DNA from: Nostoc sp. ATCC 53789
GTDB taxonomy: Bacteria > Cyanobacteriota > Cyanobacteriia > Cyanobacteriales > Nostocaceae
DNA: 64,000 nucleotides
NCBI RefSeq assembly: GCF_009873495.1
Contig: NZ_CP046703.1
Location: forward strand, 3,062,501 to 3,126,500
Direction of reading: 5' to 3'
Made by a program: the position numbers and the translations under genes. This document shows, piece by piece, positions 26,601-36,358 of the stretch (position 1 is the stretch's first letter; each line of letters opens with the position of its first letter). Below the pieces are notes generated by a model that was not told where the DNA came from, did not search any database, and saw nothing but the letters and a program-made list of their open reading frames with translations.

Positions 26601-27170
26601 TTACTGCCGAAAAATTTCTACTTTTTGTAGCACTACTTCTTGATTCGGACGATCTCTAGTCGTAGGCACATTAGCAATCTTACTGACTACATCTAGACCT
26701 TGGACAACTTCACCAAAAACGCTGTGTTTGTTGTCAAGGTGAGGCGTTGGTGCTTCTGTAATAAACCATTGCGAACCATTTGTACCGCGTCCAGCATTAG
26801 CCATTGACAGGATACCTGCACCAGTGTGTCTCAATTCAGGATGAAACTCATCCTCAAATTGATATCCTGGGCCACCAGTACCCCATCGGCTGGCTGTATC
26901 AAGATAACGGCTCAGAGGATCGCCACACTGAATCATAAAATCAGGGATGACCCGGTGAAAGCGAACCCCATCGTAAGCTGGAGTTCCTTTGCCAGATTCA
27001 CCAGTTTTAGGGTCTTTCCAGTCGATTGTTCCGGTTGCTAGACCAACAAAATTTTTGACGGTGTTGGGGGTTCGCTCTTCTTCCAAACGAACTACAATTT
27101 CACCCAAGGAAGTAATTAAACGAGCGTGCAGCTTGCCATTACCGGGAATATTAATTTCTGGAAAGTTCAT
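26601..27170 (-). CDS. Cyclophilin-type peptidylprolyl isomerase
   Basis: A 189-residue single-domain cyclophilin that isomerises prolyl bonds; no signal peptide, so cytoplasmic. Signature and active-site blocks are [17 protein letters not shown] (with the catalytic Arg and Phe), [19 protein letters not shown] and [19 protein letters not shown]. The start at 27170 (MNFPEINI) with AGGAT upstream is preferred to an ATG 7 codons earlier. Single gene; convergent with nothing, upstream of amine oxidase on the same strand but 120 bp away. Confidence 0.93.
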   Translation of the reverse strand: MNFPEINIPGNGKLHARLITSLGEIVVRLEEERTPNTVKNFVGLATGTIDWKDPKTGESGKGTPAYDGVRFHRVIPDFMIQCGDPLSRYLDTASRWGTGGPGYQFEDEFHPELRHTGAGILSMANAGRGTNGSQWFITEAPTPHLDNKHSVFGEVVQGLDVVSKIANVPTTRDRPNQEVVLQKVEIFRQ

Positions 27171-27290
27171 TAGATATCCTACTTTTAACAAGTGCCAGTA
27201 TTTGACCTATATAAGTTTATCAGCATTCAAGTTACCGCCTTTAGACATGACAAAAAACCTGAAGGAAGGAAACTTGAGCCAACAAATATT

Positions 27291-29279
27291 TTACTCAGGT
27301 AAATTTATCGCTGGATTCCGGCTAAAGAATCCTCTAGGAACTAGCTTAAAGCCAACTTGGTGAACAGGCATCACAGGCCAATCTTCCGATCGCGGAATAT
27401 GAGTTACGCCCATTGTGTACCACAGCACGATATCTTCACCCATCAAGGATTCATCGTCTGCAATATATTTTGGTAAACCCTGTCCTGGTTGAGTTTGGTT
27501 GGGATAATCGCCCCCAGCATAGAGTTCAGCAGGTTTATATTTTGTTACCCACACGTGATGAGTTGCAAATTCTGCCCGTTGTCGGATCTTTGAGCCTTCC
27601 ACTGGAAAAAACATGGAATTTCCACCAGGCATCAGCATATATCCAGGTGAAGCCCCTAGCGGATTTTTCTGATCGGCACTAACAATCATCCATTCCCGAC
27701 TGCTTTTCATATCTAAATCGCGCACAGCAGCCGTTTCTTTAGTGAGTGGGGTTTCTGCAACTGCGATCGCATTTCCTAATGGATTTTTCTCATCCATCGG
27801 TAAAGCTTTCACGTTCATTTCCATCACAGAATTAGCCTGACCATCGACATCGAAATCTAGGCGGTAATTGAAAAAATGCTGGTGATTCACTCCAAAGATA
27901 TTCTTAGCGATTAGCCGACCATAAGAACTATCCTCAGATTGCTTTTGGGCAGCCGTTCCCTGCGCCAGGACGATACCCGTTAACTCATTTTGGACTTCCA
28001 AAGTCCCATCCTGATGAAAGATCCAATTAATGCTGTAATCATAGTTGTCAATGGCCGCAGTCATCGTCATGACTAATTCTCGACTACGACGAACATCATT
28101 ACGCTGAGTGCCATACTCATAATGCTTCCAGAGCATACCGTTATTTCGCTCGTATATGCCGATAACTCCTGGCATGACATAAGGTTCTCCATCGCCATTA
28201 GCAAACACAGCATCGACTAAAAGACCGTTTTCAGGAATTTCTTTACCTAACTCCATCGTGGTTGCGAGGGAACCAAAATTGTATTCCCCAACATCAAAGG
28301 CGTTTCTGAATGACCAAGTGGGATCTGGATCGCCGTAAGGCACTACCGTCTCTGATAAGCTAGCGCGGTATAAAACTGGTCGGATATTTTTGCCGTCATT
28401 GTGTGTCACTTGGTACAGCACCAATCCACTACGAGGATGCATTACATAGCGAAACTTCCAACCTTGCCAGCTAATTTCATTGCCATTGAGCCGGAAACTT
28501 GCACCATTTGGTTGGAGAATCTTTAATGCTTTAAGTGGTGAAAGTAATTTACCCAAGGACTTTATATCGTAGTTCCAGTTTTCCTTAGAAAAAGGAACTA
28601 TCCCCCTATCCACGAAACTAGAAATTTTACCTGTGTTCAAATTGACGGTTCCCAATATTCCTTCAATTGGACTGCCGTAATAATTCCAGCGTTCGCTTTC
28701 GCCCTTGTAGTAAAATAAACCCCGACAAAGACGGTTTCCTGCTGCTTCTTCCTGGTTACTCAAAATTCCTGGGGCCCAACAACTGATTTTGACTTGGTTG
28801 AAGTCTGTAATTCCCCGCTTTCGCATCGCTGTTTGCCATCGGGGGTCTGATTTAAAAGCTTGAGTTGCCAGTTCATATTCTGAAGCGACGATCGCAGGTT
28901 GAACTGATGGTATTTCTTTCCAAGATGTTAAGGTTTTACTTTTTAGGTCAACGATACCCTCATAAGTTTTGTTTTGCGATCGCTCATAGATTACCAAAAA
29001 AGCTTTTCGCCCAAAAGCTTTACCCGGTGTAAATTTCAGAACTTCTTCTTTATCTGGTTCTTGTAAAGCAATCAGTGGAAAAGCTGCCATTTCGCTCAAA
29101 GTTTTTTCTTTTTGAATGACCGAAACAGCTGTACTAATTTCTGCCTCTGTTAGCGAAGTGAGAGGATGGGAAATCGCAGGCTGTTGAGCCATCAATATTC
29201 CCATTAATCCAAGTGAGAGAGAAATAAAAACAATTATGGCAATAGCTAGCCACAAAAAATGCCTTAGCCGCTTAATCAT
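27291..29279 (-). CDS. Copper-containing primary-amine oxidase
   Basis: A 662-residue quinoenzyme that oxidises primary amines to aldehydes with release of ammonia and hydrogen peroxide. The N-terminal hydrophobic segment (FLWLAIAIIVFISLSLGLMG, 8-27) suggests export or membrane anchoring. The catalytic base is Asp329 (FDVGEYNFGS), the topaquinone precursor Tyr413 is in DNYDY, and the copper ligands are His466, His468 (VNHQHFF) and His640 (MPVHQVGF), so all key residues are present. The two N-terminal domains are shorter than in plant enzymes. Single gene; a likely role is use of extracellular amines as a nitrogen source. Confidence 0.93.
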   Translation of the reverse strand: MIKRLRHFLWLAIAIIVFISLSLGLMGILMAQQPAISHPLTSLTEAEISTAVSVIQKEKTLSEMAAFPLIALQEPDKEEVLKFTPGKAFGRKAFLVIYERSQNKTYEGIVDLKSKTLTSWKEIPSVQPAIVASEYELATQAFKSDPRWQTAMRKRGITDFNQVKISCWAPGILSNQEEAAGNRLCRGLFYYKGESERWNYYGSPIEGILGTVNLNTGKISSFVDRGIVPFSKENWNYDIKSLGKLLSPLKALKILQPNGASFRLNGNEISWQGWKFRYVMHPRSGLVLYQVTHNDGKNIRPVLYRASLSETVVPYGDPDPTWSFRNAFDVGEYNFGSLATTMELGKEIPENGLLVDAVFANGDGEPYVMPGVIGIYERNNGMLWKHYEYGTQRNDVRRSRELVMTMTAAIDNYDYSINWIFHQDGTLEVQNELTGIVLAQGTAAQKQSEDSSYGRLIAKNIFGVNHQHFFNYRLDFDVDGQANSVMEMNVKALPMDEKNPLGNAIAVAETPLTKETAAVRDLDMKSSREWMIVSADQKNPLGASPGYMLMPGGNSMFFPVEGSKIRQRAEFATHHVWVTKYKPAELYAGGDYPNQTQPGQGLPKYIADDESLMGEDIVLWYTMGVTHIPRSEDWPVMPVHQVGFKLVPRGFFSRNPAINLPE

Positions 29280-29748
29280 CTTTCACATTCTTACAAAAGA
29301 CGTATAGTTATCTATTTCTAAGCCGAAGCTTGAAACCCGATAAATTAGCAGGGCTTAGGCAACAAATAGCCAAAATCTTGATTTTCTGAGGCAATTCATA
29401 TAGATGCAAAACGTCTACCCTACGAGTTCTCCAACGGAGTACCCGCAGGGTATTGTGCCTACTGCGTGCAGTTTTGTATGAGTCCTAATTTAGAAGTTCA
29501 AGCCAAATTAATTTTTTAACAGTTAGAGGTTGTTTGGAAAGTATTTTTCGTAACACCAAAGCCTTGGAAACCTAACCCCCCTAGCCCCCCTTCCCTACGA
29601 GGTAATTAGGGTTTCAAAGCCTCTCTCCGCTTCGGGGAGAGGTTTGGAGAGGGATTTCTAGTATACTTTACGACTTTTCAAACATCCTCTTAGGGAACTG
29701 GGGACTAGTGAAGAGTTTTTCCCCATACCCCATTCCCCATAATTTTAA
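29280..29748. other. Repeat-rich spacer
   Basis: No gene. A small dispersed repeat lies at about 29422-29472 (CTCCAACGGAGTACCCGCAG) and a MITE at 29526-29689. Confidence 0.6.
29526..29689. mobile_element. 164-bp MITE with TTA target duplication
   Basis: Ends are inverted repeats, GAGGTTGTTTGGAAAGT on the left and the complement of GAGGATGTTTGAAAAGT on the right, 15 of 17 identical, and TTA flanks both sides. The inside is C-rich then G-rich (TAACCCCCCTAGCCCCCC, GAGAGGTTTGGAGAGGG). No coding capacity. The ends and TA-containing target suggest it is moved by an IS630-type transposase; that is inference. Confidence 0.75.
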
Positions 29749-30273
29749 TTACGCAGAAACCAAACGGCGTAAAGATTCAGCACGGCGTTTCGCAATCGAG
29801 TTATTTGGATCGAGCTTTAGTGCTTCTTCGTAGCTTTGTAACGCCTGAGTAGTTAATTTTTTCTTCTCATAAGCGTGTCCAATATTATTCAACCCTGTTA
29901 CGTAGTCTGGTTTCGATTTCAGAGCTTCTTTATACTGACGAATTGCGAGGTCATATTGCTCTTGGATAAAATAAATATAGCCCAGCCCGTTGTAAATAGG
30001 GGCAATATTTTCTTCTTCCTCTTCTTCAGCAGCTTTCAGAGCTTTTTGAAACAGCGCGATCGCTTGAGAATACAGTTTTTTTTCTGAATAAATACTGGCT
30101 AACTCATAATATTCTTGAGTCGTACCCTTTTCTTTCTCTAACTTCTTTCGCAATTTTGCAAAGGAGCCTTCAATCTTGCGAGTTTTGAAAATCTGGCGAA
30201 AAACACTCACGGCTGCAATTGTGAGTATAACCACCAAAATTGAGAGATAAACAACGGCTAGACTGTTATCCAT
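29749..30273 (-). CDS. ycf37: Ycf37-like TPR protein (photosystem I assembly)
   Basis: A 174-residue protein with an N-terminal membrane segment (LAVVYLSILVVILTIAAVSV, 4-23), a basic linker, and three tetratricopeptide repeats: YYELASIYSEKKLYSQAIAL, IYNGLGYIYFIQEQYDLAIR and GLNNIGHAYEKKKLTTQALQ. This layout and length fit Ycf37 of cyanobacteria and its plastid counterparts, which help assemble photosystem I at the thylakoid. Other membrane TPR proteins have similar shapes, so the symbol is probable, not certain. Confidence 0.75.
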   Translation of the reverse strand: MDNSLAVVYLSILVVILTIAAVSVFRQIFKTRKIEGSFAKLRKKLEKEKGTTQEYYELASIYSEKKLYSQAIALFQKALKAAEEEEEENIAPIYNGLGYIYFIQEQYDLAIRQYKEALKSKPDYVTGLNNIGHAYEKKKLTTQALQSYEEALKLDPNNSIAKRRAESLRRLVSA

Positions 30274-30368
30274 TGCTGCAAATACAAATATTATAAAGTT
30301 GATTCGTAATCTATTATCAGTCTATTTGTCATTTGTCATTTGTCCTTTGTTATTCACTAATGACTAAT

Positions 30369-31184
30369 TTACGGTAAACCCCAATGTTGAGAGCGTTGCT
30401 GGAGCCAACCTTGTTCTAAGTAACGAGCGATCGCTTGATTCACATTTCGTCTTAATTCATCGTACTGCAATCCCTTGGGCATAACTACAGACAAGGGTTC
30501 AGTTGATAACTTAGTTGGCAGTAGCCGATATTGAGGATATTGTTGCACCCAACCGCTCAGAACGCTAGCATCGGCGGCAAAGGCTACTGCGGTATTACTT
30601 TCTATTTTCTCTCGCGCTTCGTGATATGAATTTACTCCTACCAACTCGGCGTTTGGCAGATAGAAGCGCACTTGAGCAATAGTGCTGGAGTTGTTAAGTA
30701 CGGCAATTTTTTGTTTTGCCAAATCACTCAACTTATTCACAGAGACATCTTTTGTAACTAATACAGTGCCATCCAAATAGTAGGGAACACTGAAACTAAC
30801 TATCCGGCTGCGTGACTCGGTTGCTGTCACCCTAGCGATCGCAAAATCAACTTTCTTGTCTAAGACTACAGACAGGCGATCGCGATTCGCTACAGGTTGC
30901 AATTTGACAGCATCTCTTTTCCCAATCAAGTCAAGTGCTAATCGCTGTGCCAAGTCAATTTCTAAGCCTTGCAAATTACCATTGGCATCTCTAAATCCCA
31001 AGGGGCGCAAGTTGTCTTTAACAGCAACAGTTAGATAGCCGCGCTGCTGAATTTCTGGCATTTCGGCGGCAGATGCAGTGAATCCTGTCCCCACTATGGA
31101 AAAGCAAGATATCCAAAATATCGTGGCGGATAATACCAGATGTAACCGAGTAATTACTTGCCATCTGTTACATCTGTTATACAT
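30369..31184 (-). CDS. Amino-acid-type ABC transporter substrate-binding protein
   Basis: A 271-residue periplasmic binding protein of family 3. A signal peptide (LVLSATIFWISCFSIVGTGF, then TASAAEMPE with cleavage after AEM-type Ala) precedes the family start EIQQRGYLTVAVKDNLRPLG. Characteristic blocks are LQGLEIDLAQRLALDL, VDFAIARVTATESRSRIVSF and SVPYYLDGTVLV. The substrate cannot be read from the sequence. No permease or ATPase gene is adjacent, so it may work with a distant transporter or in sensing. It is 12 bp after rplT on the same strand. Confidence 0.88.
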   Translation of the reverse strand: MYNRCNRWQVITRLHLVLSATIFWISCFSIVGTGFTASAAEMPEIQQRGYLTVAVKDNLRPLGFRDANGNLQGLEIDLAQRLALDLIGKRDAVKLQPVANRDRLSVVLDKKVDFAIARVTATESRSRIVSFSVPYYLDGTVLVTKDVSVNKLSDLAKQKIAVLNNSSTIAQVRFYLPNAELVGVNSYHEAREKIESNTAVAFAADASVLSGWVQQYPQYRLLPTKLSTEPLSVVMPKGLQYDELRRNVNQAIARYLEQGWLQQRSQHWGLP

Positions 31185-31196
31185 CCCTTGCCACCT

Positions 31197-31553
31197 TTAT
31201 CCTTTAGCTTGAACTGCTAGTTCTGCAACTTTGCCAAAGCTAGCTGGATCGAGGACTGCTAATTGTGCCAACATCTTGCGATTTAGTTGGATATCAGCTT
31301 TTTTCAAGTTACCGATCAATTGGCTGTAGCTCAAGCCGTGTTGTCTTGAAGCAGCGTTGATGCGGGTGATCCAGAGGCGACGAAAATCGCGCTTTTTCTT
31401 TTTGCGATCGCGGTAGGCACTACGTAGTGCCTTCATTACTTGTTGGTTGGCAGTTCTAAACAGAGTTGAGTGAGAACCGCGAAAACCTTTAGCTAGTTTG
31501 AGAATTTTATTGCGGCGCTTCCGAGCTACATTACCGCGTTTTACCCGTGTCAT
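31197..31553 (-). CDS. rplT: 50S ribosomal protein L20
   Basis: 118 residues, standard length. [20 protein letters not shown] and [20 protein letters not shown] are the rRNA-binding N-terminal arm; [20 protein letters not shown] is the globular domain. L20 binds 23S rRNA early in 50S assembly. It follows rpmI by 19 bp in the usual order; infC, often the first gene of the operon, is not present here. Confidence 0.98.
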   Translation of the reverse strand: MTRVKRGNVARKRRNKILKLAKGFRGSHSTLFRTANQQVMKALRSAYRDRKKKKRDFRRLWITRINAASRQHGLSYSQLIGNLKKADIQLNRKMLAQLAVLDPASFGKVAELAVQAKG

Positions 31554-31572
31554 AACTTATTTCCTGAAGGAC

Positions 31573-31770
31573 TTACAAATATGGGAGCATTAAGCGCACG
31601 TTGAGTTCATCACGTTCATGTACAAGTGTGGTCTTGGACATGCTACGTTTTTTGTCGGAAGATTTGTGTTCTAAAAGGTGGCTTTTGCCAACTTTCCGAC
31701 GCACGATTTTACCGGTGCCGGTGGCACGGAATCGCTTGGCTGCGGCTTTACGAGTCTTGAGTTTAGGCAT
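31573..31770 (-). CDS. rpmI: 50S ribosomal protein L35
   Basis: 65 residues, [20 protein letters not shown] and [20 protein letters not shown], the complete L35 signature. First gene of the rpmI-rplT pair. Upstream, an AT-rich stretch with TATACTAATAAAATTG near 31800 probably holds the promoter. Confidence 0.98.
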   Translation of the reverse strand: MPKLKTRKAAAKRFRATGTGKIVRRKVGKSHLLEHKSSDKKRSMSKTTLVHERDELNVRLMLPYL

Positions 31771-32098
31771 GGTATAGCTTTAATTCGACACGATCCATTA
31801 TTATACTAATAAAATTGCTGGAATGGAAATTAAGTTAGATAGTCCGTTATAAACCACGTCAAGCACAATCAAAACCCACGAGGACGGGTTTAAAACTTTG
31901 AATTTTCCCTTAGTCCTCGGAAACGGACTTTGCCTGTTTAGCCCCATTCAAGCAGTGTGCCACCGACAATTCCATACGCCTTGGCTTTTTCGGAGCTTTT
32001 TGCAGCGATCGCAAACGTCATCCCCAACTAATTCAAGATCAGCAAGAAATACAATTACGCGCGAGTGTTTCACCAAATAATTACGAATTACGAATTAC
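31771..32098. other. Spacer between rpmI and the RNB gene
   Basis: No supported gene. It ends with a tandem of ACGAATT (TTACGAATTACGAATTACTT) next to the nuclease stop codon. A 27-codon minus-strand frame around 31930-32015 has no family features. Confidence 0.45.
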
Positions 32099-34159
32099 TT
32101 AATTCGCCGCTGTTTGGGCTTCTTGATAAACTATTTCTTGAAACTGAATCATATCTTTTTGTGGATCGGCATGGCTAACTTTCACCACTATCTGTTCGCC
32201 CAAGTTCACAGAACGTTTGAAAACCATTGGTAACTGCAAACCTAAATCTTCGATCAAAATTAGGGCTAAGTTGCTGTCTTCTCGCAGCCACATCAATACA
32301 GTTACATCCCAAGTTTCCTCTGGATGACGGCGTAAATACTCTAGAGCATAATATCTATTGGTTTGCCGTTCTACCATCGTCACCTCTTGGGTAATGCTGG
32401 TGACATTCATCATCACTTCTTTAAGTTGATCTGCGGAAAATGGCAGAACTTCACCGCGCAAATGGGCTTTCAGCTGAAAGTGGGTAAGCAAATCACTGTA
32501 ACGCCGGATGGGAGATGTTGCTTGAGTGTAAGTATCCAAACCTAAACCAGCATGGCGCAGAGGCGTAATGCTCATTTCACTTTTGGGCATACAACGACGC
32601 ATGGCGCAAGCGCGAACGAATCCGGCTGGAAGTAGCAGTAATTCTTCTTCTGGGGGTAATTCCGGTTGGGGCTGACCGCGAAAGGGTAAAGGTATGTTAT
32701 GAGCTTTACCATAACGAGCCGCAACTTCACCGGCAACAATCATCATTTCTGCGACTACTTGCCGTGATGGGGAATCGTCCAAAATATCAATATTGATCTC
32801 GTCACCTTTGACTTTGATCATCGCTTCGGGCATTGTGATGCTAATTGCCCCTTGAGCGTAACGCCAAGTTTTGCGCTTCTGTGCCCAAGTTGCGATTGCA
32901 GCAATTTCTGGTTCTGCCTGTACCCGTAATTGCAGCATTTCATCTACATCTTCGTAGGTGAGACGATAAGTCGGCTTAATGGAACTGGTATGAATGCTGT
33001 AATCTTCTACTCCCCCAGTTGTACCTAAAATAATTCCGAAGCTGAGGGCGCAACAAACCCGTCCCTGGATCAGACTCATTGGCCCAGTTGCCAATACCTC
33101 TGGGAACATAGGAATCATTCCCGTAGGTAAGTAGACTGTACTACCCCGCTTTCTGGCTTCCAAATCTAACTCATCTTCCGGCACTAACCATCTAGTGGGA
33201 TCGGCGATATGCACCCACAGGCGCTCCCGTCCATCGGGCAGAATTTCCCAACTTAGACCATCGTCGATCTCTGTGGTAGTTTCATCATCAATGGTGTAAA
33301 CCTTCAGGTGAGTCAGATCAAGGCGGTTTGTATCTGAGTCAATCGGCGGGAAATCCAAACGCTGTTGCGCCACTTCTAACACCTTATTAGGAAATTGAAT
33401 CGGAATTGAAGAACGACGCAGGAACAAGTTTTCATAAGGACTCCAGCAACCCAAATCTACTAATAGTTGAAAAGCCCCTTGGGGCGTTGTGGGCCGTCCC
33501 AGCATAGTCATAGTTTCTAATACTGGAGCGCTTGGCGGATAAGCGCGAGCTAATGAGTCATAATTAACTCCCGTCCGCACTGTGTCAGCAAGCAACGCTG
33601 CGTATTTTTCTAGTCCTTCTAGACGCTGGCGATCGTGGCGCTGCCATTCTACTGCTTCACCTTTGAGCGCCTGCTCAACACGAGTTAAAAATTCCTGCTG
33701 TCCTTTAGCTTTTAATGCCTCTACTTCCATTTGGTGCTTACGTTCTGCCACCTGAGCAGCAGTTCGCGGCTCGTAAGCGTCTCCTTTTTGCTTGAAATAA
33801 AGTTTGTCGTCTGATAACAAGCAATAGGCGGCGTAACAATGAGGCGCGGCTGATTCGGAAAATAAGAGATTCGCCATCAGGTCTGGGGTGATTGTTTCCC
33901 CATCTTCAACCAGTATTTCCCAAGCTACCTCTAAGCTAGATGGGTCTAAATAAGGGTTGACTTGCTCTAAAAAGCTCGCGATCTCAGAGGGCTTGTAAGT
34001 TTGTCCGGTAACTGTATAAGTTATTTGTCTAGGCGCGAGGCTGTGGGATTGACCACGTTCGTCTACCACAAACCAGCGGGTTTTACCGTCTGGACGTTCT
34101 ACGATCCCCAGACGGCGATCGCCTTGAACCCTAAATTCAACTAGCGTGCCCTTCTCCAC
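32099..34159 (-). CDS. RNase II/R-family exoribonuclease
   Basis: A 686-residue 3'-5' exoribonuclease. An N-terminal SH3/cold-shock-like part (MEKGTLVEFRVQGDRRLGIV) is followed by the RNB catalytic domain, about 270-600: TIDDETTTEIDDGLSWEIL carries the acidic metal-binding residues, HIADPTRW, RGSTVYLPTGMIPMFPEVLA and the terminal YTQATSPIRRYSDLLTHFQL motif are complete. A short S1-like tail follows. In cyanobacteria this protein (the Zam/RNase II-R type) takes part in mRNA decay and rRNA processing. It lies downstream of rpmG-rpsR on the same strand after a 304-bp gap. Confidence 0.93.
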   Translation of the reverse strand: MEKGTLVEFRVQGDRRLGIVERPDGKTRWFVVDERGQSHSLAPRQITYTVTGQTYKPSEIASFLEQVNPYLDPSSLEVAWEILVEDGETITPDLMANLLFSESAAPHCYAAYCLLSDDKLYFKQKGDAYEPRTAAQVAERKHQMEVEALKAKGQQEFLTRVEQALKGEAVEWQRHDRQRLEGLEKYAALLADTVRTGVNYDSLARAYPPSAPVLETMTMLGRPTTPQGAFQLLVDLGCWSPYENLFLRRSSIPIQFPNKVLEVAQQRLDFPPIDSDTNRLDLTHLKVYTIDDETTTEIDDGLSWEILPDGRERLWVHIADPTRWLVPEDELDLEARKRGSTVYLPTGMIPMFPEVLATGPMSLIQGRVCCALSFGIILGTTGGVEDYSIHTSSIKPTYRLTYEDVDEMLQLRVQAEPEIAAIATWAQKRKTWRYAQGAISITMPEAMIKVKGDEINIDILDDSPSRQVVAEMMIVAGEVAARYGKAHNIPLPFRGQPQPELPPEEELLLLPAGFVRACAMRRCMPKSEMSITPLRHAGLGLDTYTQATSPIRRYSDLLTHFQLKAHLRGEVLPFSADQLKEVMMNVTSITQEVTMVERQTNRYYALEYLRRHPEETWDVTVLMWLREDSNLALILIEDLGLQLPMVFKRSVNLGEQIVVKVSHADPQKDMIQFQEIVYQEAQTAAN

Positions 34160-34463
34160 AACTCTCGCGCTCTAATAATTTTAGATTTTGATTCCACCTT
34201 TGGTGCGCTTACAGCGCAACTTGGATTTTGGTGAAGCAGCGCGGTCTTGGGGGTTTCCCCCATGAGCGACTGCTGAACCCGAAGGGATTTTATAACTGGT
34301 GTTTATTAAATCCTAAATCCAACAATTTTTCATGCAGCAATTCATTTTACACTCTCTGATTCAGATTTGAGATTTTGGACTCAGAAAGACAAAGCCAGAT
34401 GTTTATTTAAATACAGCTTCCCTTTAATAATCCAAAATCTAAAATTCCAAATCCAAAATTGAT
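34160..34463. other. Spacer with small dispersed repeats
   Basis: No gene. A palindromic repeat with core CTTGGGGGTTTCCCCCATGA lies at about 34245-34266 within a longer tract 34232-34280 (GCAGCGCGG to GCGACTGCTG); an inverted relative is near 26390. Low-complexity AATCCAAAATCTAAAATTCC near 34430 precedes the rpsR stop. Confidence 0.55.
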
Positions 34464-34679
34464 CTAACCTTCTGCATTGATAAATGGCAACAAGGCCACA
34501 ATCCGCGAACGTTTAATTGCTAATGTCAACTCTCGCTGTTGCTGAGACGTAAGCCCAGTAATCCGCCGTGGCAGTATTTTACCCCGCTCGGTGACAAATT
34601 TACGCAATAAATCAACATCTTTATAATCGATTGGTTCTCCTGGCTTGATCGGAGAAAGACGACGACGGAAATAACTCAT
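34464..34679 (-). CDS. rpsR: 30S ribosomal protein S18
   Basis: 71 residues, usual length. [20 protein letters not shown] then [20 protein letters not shown] and [11 protein letters not shown] form the complete S18 signature. It starts 2 bp after the rpmG stop, so the two genes are one operon, the common cyanobacterial and plastid order. Confidence 0.98.
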   Translation of the reverse strand: MSYFRRRLSPIKPGEPIDYKDVDLLRKFVTERGKILPRRITGLTSQQQRELTLAIKRSRIVALLPFINAEG

Positions 34680-34681
34680 CT

Positions 34682-34876
34682 CTACTTAATTTCCTTGTGA
34701 ACGGTATGTTTGTTGCAGTGGGTGCAGAACTTTTTCAGTTCTAGCCTGTTAGTGGTGTTGCGGCGATTCTTGGTACTGGTATAACGTGAAACACCAGCAG
34801 AACGCTTATCTGAATTTGTCCGACACTCAGTACACTCTAGTGTCACAATAATGCGGGCACCTTTACTCTTAGCCAT
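34682..34876 (-). CDS. rpmG: 50S ribosomal protein L33
   Basis: 64 residues: [20 protein letters not shown] and [20 protein letters not shown]. The four cysteines in two CxxC pairs (ECTEC, CTHC) show the zinc-binding form of L33. First gene of the rpmG-rpsR operon. Confidence 0.98.
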   Translation of the reverse strand: MAKSKGARIIVTLECTECRTNSDKRSAGVSRYTSTKNRRNTTNRLELKKFCTHCNKHTVHKEIK

Positions 34877-34919
34877 AATCTTACAAACAGTGAAGCCTGA
34901 AGAGAATTAACACAAATGA

Positions 34920-35477
34920 CTATCTTCTCACATTCCGCCGCATATTTTCAACTAATCTTTTAACTTTTATATCAAGTGAGTAGCCACGACGCGACGAAAC
35001 AATGAAAGTTCCACAATAGCGATCGTGTAAAGCCTGCCGCATCTGGGTATCAGATAAGGCAGTCGCACAATCAATTGCTAGGGGAAGTACTAGCAGTATA
35101 GCAGTGGGATTGGCTCTAATATTGCTCAGGGCAATTGACACCAAAAGCGCACCCAAGCCGATGATCGATTCTCGCTTTACCAGTGAGAGCAAATCTGGAA
35201 TTCTGCCCACGACTTCCCCATCTTCGACTTCCAACACCTTTAAATCGAACGCCCAACGCCCTAAACTTTGCCCTTGATTGTTGTATACCACCAACACCCG
35301 CAAAATCAGCCAGAATATGACAAAAACTAGGATTTGCACAAATTGAATCCCAATATCGCCTCCTCCAAGTAGAGAACTGACTAACCAGACACCAAGGAAA
35401 TCAAGCCCTAATGCCATACCTCGCCGCCCAATCTCAGCCTTGGGATAGTGTTTTTGGGGAAGTCGTTCGATAGTCAT
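34920..35477 (-). CDS. RDD-family membrane protein
   Basis: A 185-residue integral membrane protein. The RDD domain is shown by AEIGRRGMALGLDFLGVWLV (Arg and Asp in the first membrane helix), a second helix FVQILVFVIFWLILRVLVVY, the GQSLGRWAFDLKVL linker, and a third hydrophobic region. RDD proteins are poorly characterised; some act in osmotic or ion homeostasis. It lies 43 bp upstream of rpmG on the same strand. Confidence 0.85.
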   Translation of the reverse strand: MTIERLPQKHYPKAEIGRRGMALGLDFLGVWLVSSLLGGGDIGIQFVQILVFVIFWLILRVLVVYNNQGQSLGRWAFDLKVLEVEDGEVVGRIPDLLSLVKRESIIGLGALLVSIALSNIRANPTAILLVLPLAIDCATALSDTQMRQALHDRYCGTFIVSSRRGYSLDIKVKRLVENMRRNVRR

Positions 35478-35682
35478 ACATTAAGTATTTTTATTTAGGG
35501 GTTGGAGAATAATCATTGCTCCTGTTTTTTATATTAAGGTGATGATTTGGGTTTGGCCTTTAAACCCTTACATACAGACAAAAGTTCCATAATTAGGGCA
35601 TTTATGTTGCTAATTCCACAAGAGTCTGTTTTTGGTAAATATTGTATTGTTTTGTTGTAAAACCTATTTGGAAGTTGTATCT

Positions 35683-36309
35683 ATGACAAATCTGTTTGCT
35701 AAAACAGCTATTGGGATGGTGACGACTACTGCTTTAGCATTAGCGATCGCTATAACCACTCACGATCTAGCTGATGCTGCTGAGTTTAACTTTAATTGGA
35801 AGGGAGACACCGGTTATTCAGCTCAAGGTTCATTTAACTACGATACGACAACTGCTCCCAGCGTTATTTCTGAAGCAGGTTTGGGAGCCACGAAGAACTT
35901 GCAGTCTCTCTCAATTTCCTTCTTCGATCCATTTAGTACTCTGATCAATAGTTTCACTCCAGTGGTTAATAGTGTGTCTAACTATAGCTTTTTGAGATTT
36001 AACTTTGATAACACTACTCAGCAAATCTTTGGCCCCTTTGATGTTGGTAAGGATGATGAACTTCCTGGCGACACCTGGCTTAATAATAATCTTGCACTCA
36101 TAGATGAAGGTTTTGGCGATGAGGTTCTAGCTAAAGAATTTGGTTTTAACAATAGAGATGCAGCAGGGACAAAGCAAATACTAGATTTGAGTAACAATTC
36201 CGTTCAGGTATCCCAAGTTCCCGAAGGAAGCATAATTATAGGTTTATTAGCAGTGTGTAGTTTGGGATTGACTGCTCATAAAAATCTCTCCAAAGCTAAC
36301 CAAGAGTAG
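35683..36309 (+). CDS. Secreted protein with PEP-CTERM-like sorting tail
   Basis: The start at 35683 (MTNLFAKTAIG) is chosen because it gives a normal signal peptide (IGMVTTTALALAIAITTHDL, then ADAAEF); an upstream start would add a leader rich in Cys. The 208-residue mature-type protein is beta-rich (FNFNWKGDTGYSAQGSFNYD) and ends VPEGSIIIGLLAVCSLGLTA plus a short basic tail. This matches the PEP-CTERM layout (motif, membrane segment, basic end) except that VPEGS replaces VPEPS. In cyanobacteria such proteins are exported and often linked to exopolysaccharide. Function unknown. Confidence 0.75.
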   Translation: MTNLFAKTAIGMVTTTALALAIAITTHDLADAAEFNFNWKGDTGYSAQGSFNYDTTTAPSVISEAGLGATKNLQSLSISFFDPFSTLINSFTPVVNSVSNYSFLRFNFDNTTQQIFGPFDVGKDDELPGDTWLNNNLALIDEGFGDEVLAKEFGFNNRDAAGTKQILDLSNNSVQVSQVPEGSIIIGLLAVCSLGLTAHKNLSKANQE

Positions 36310-36358
36310 ACTCAGTGCTACTTTACAGAGATGAAGTAAAAAGTCGGAGGCGATCGCT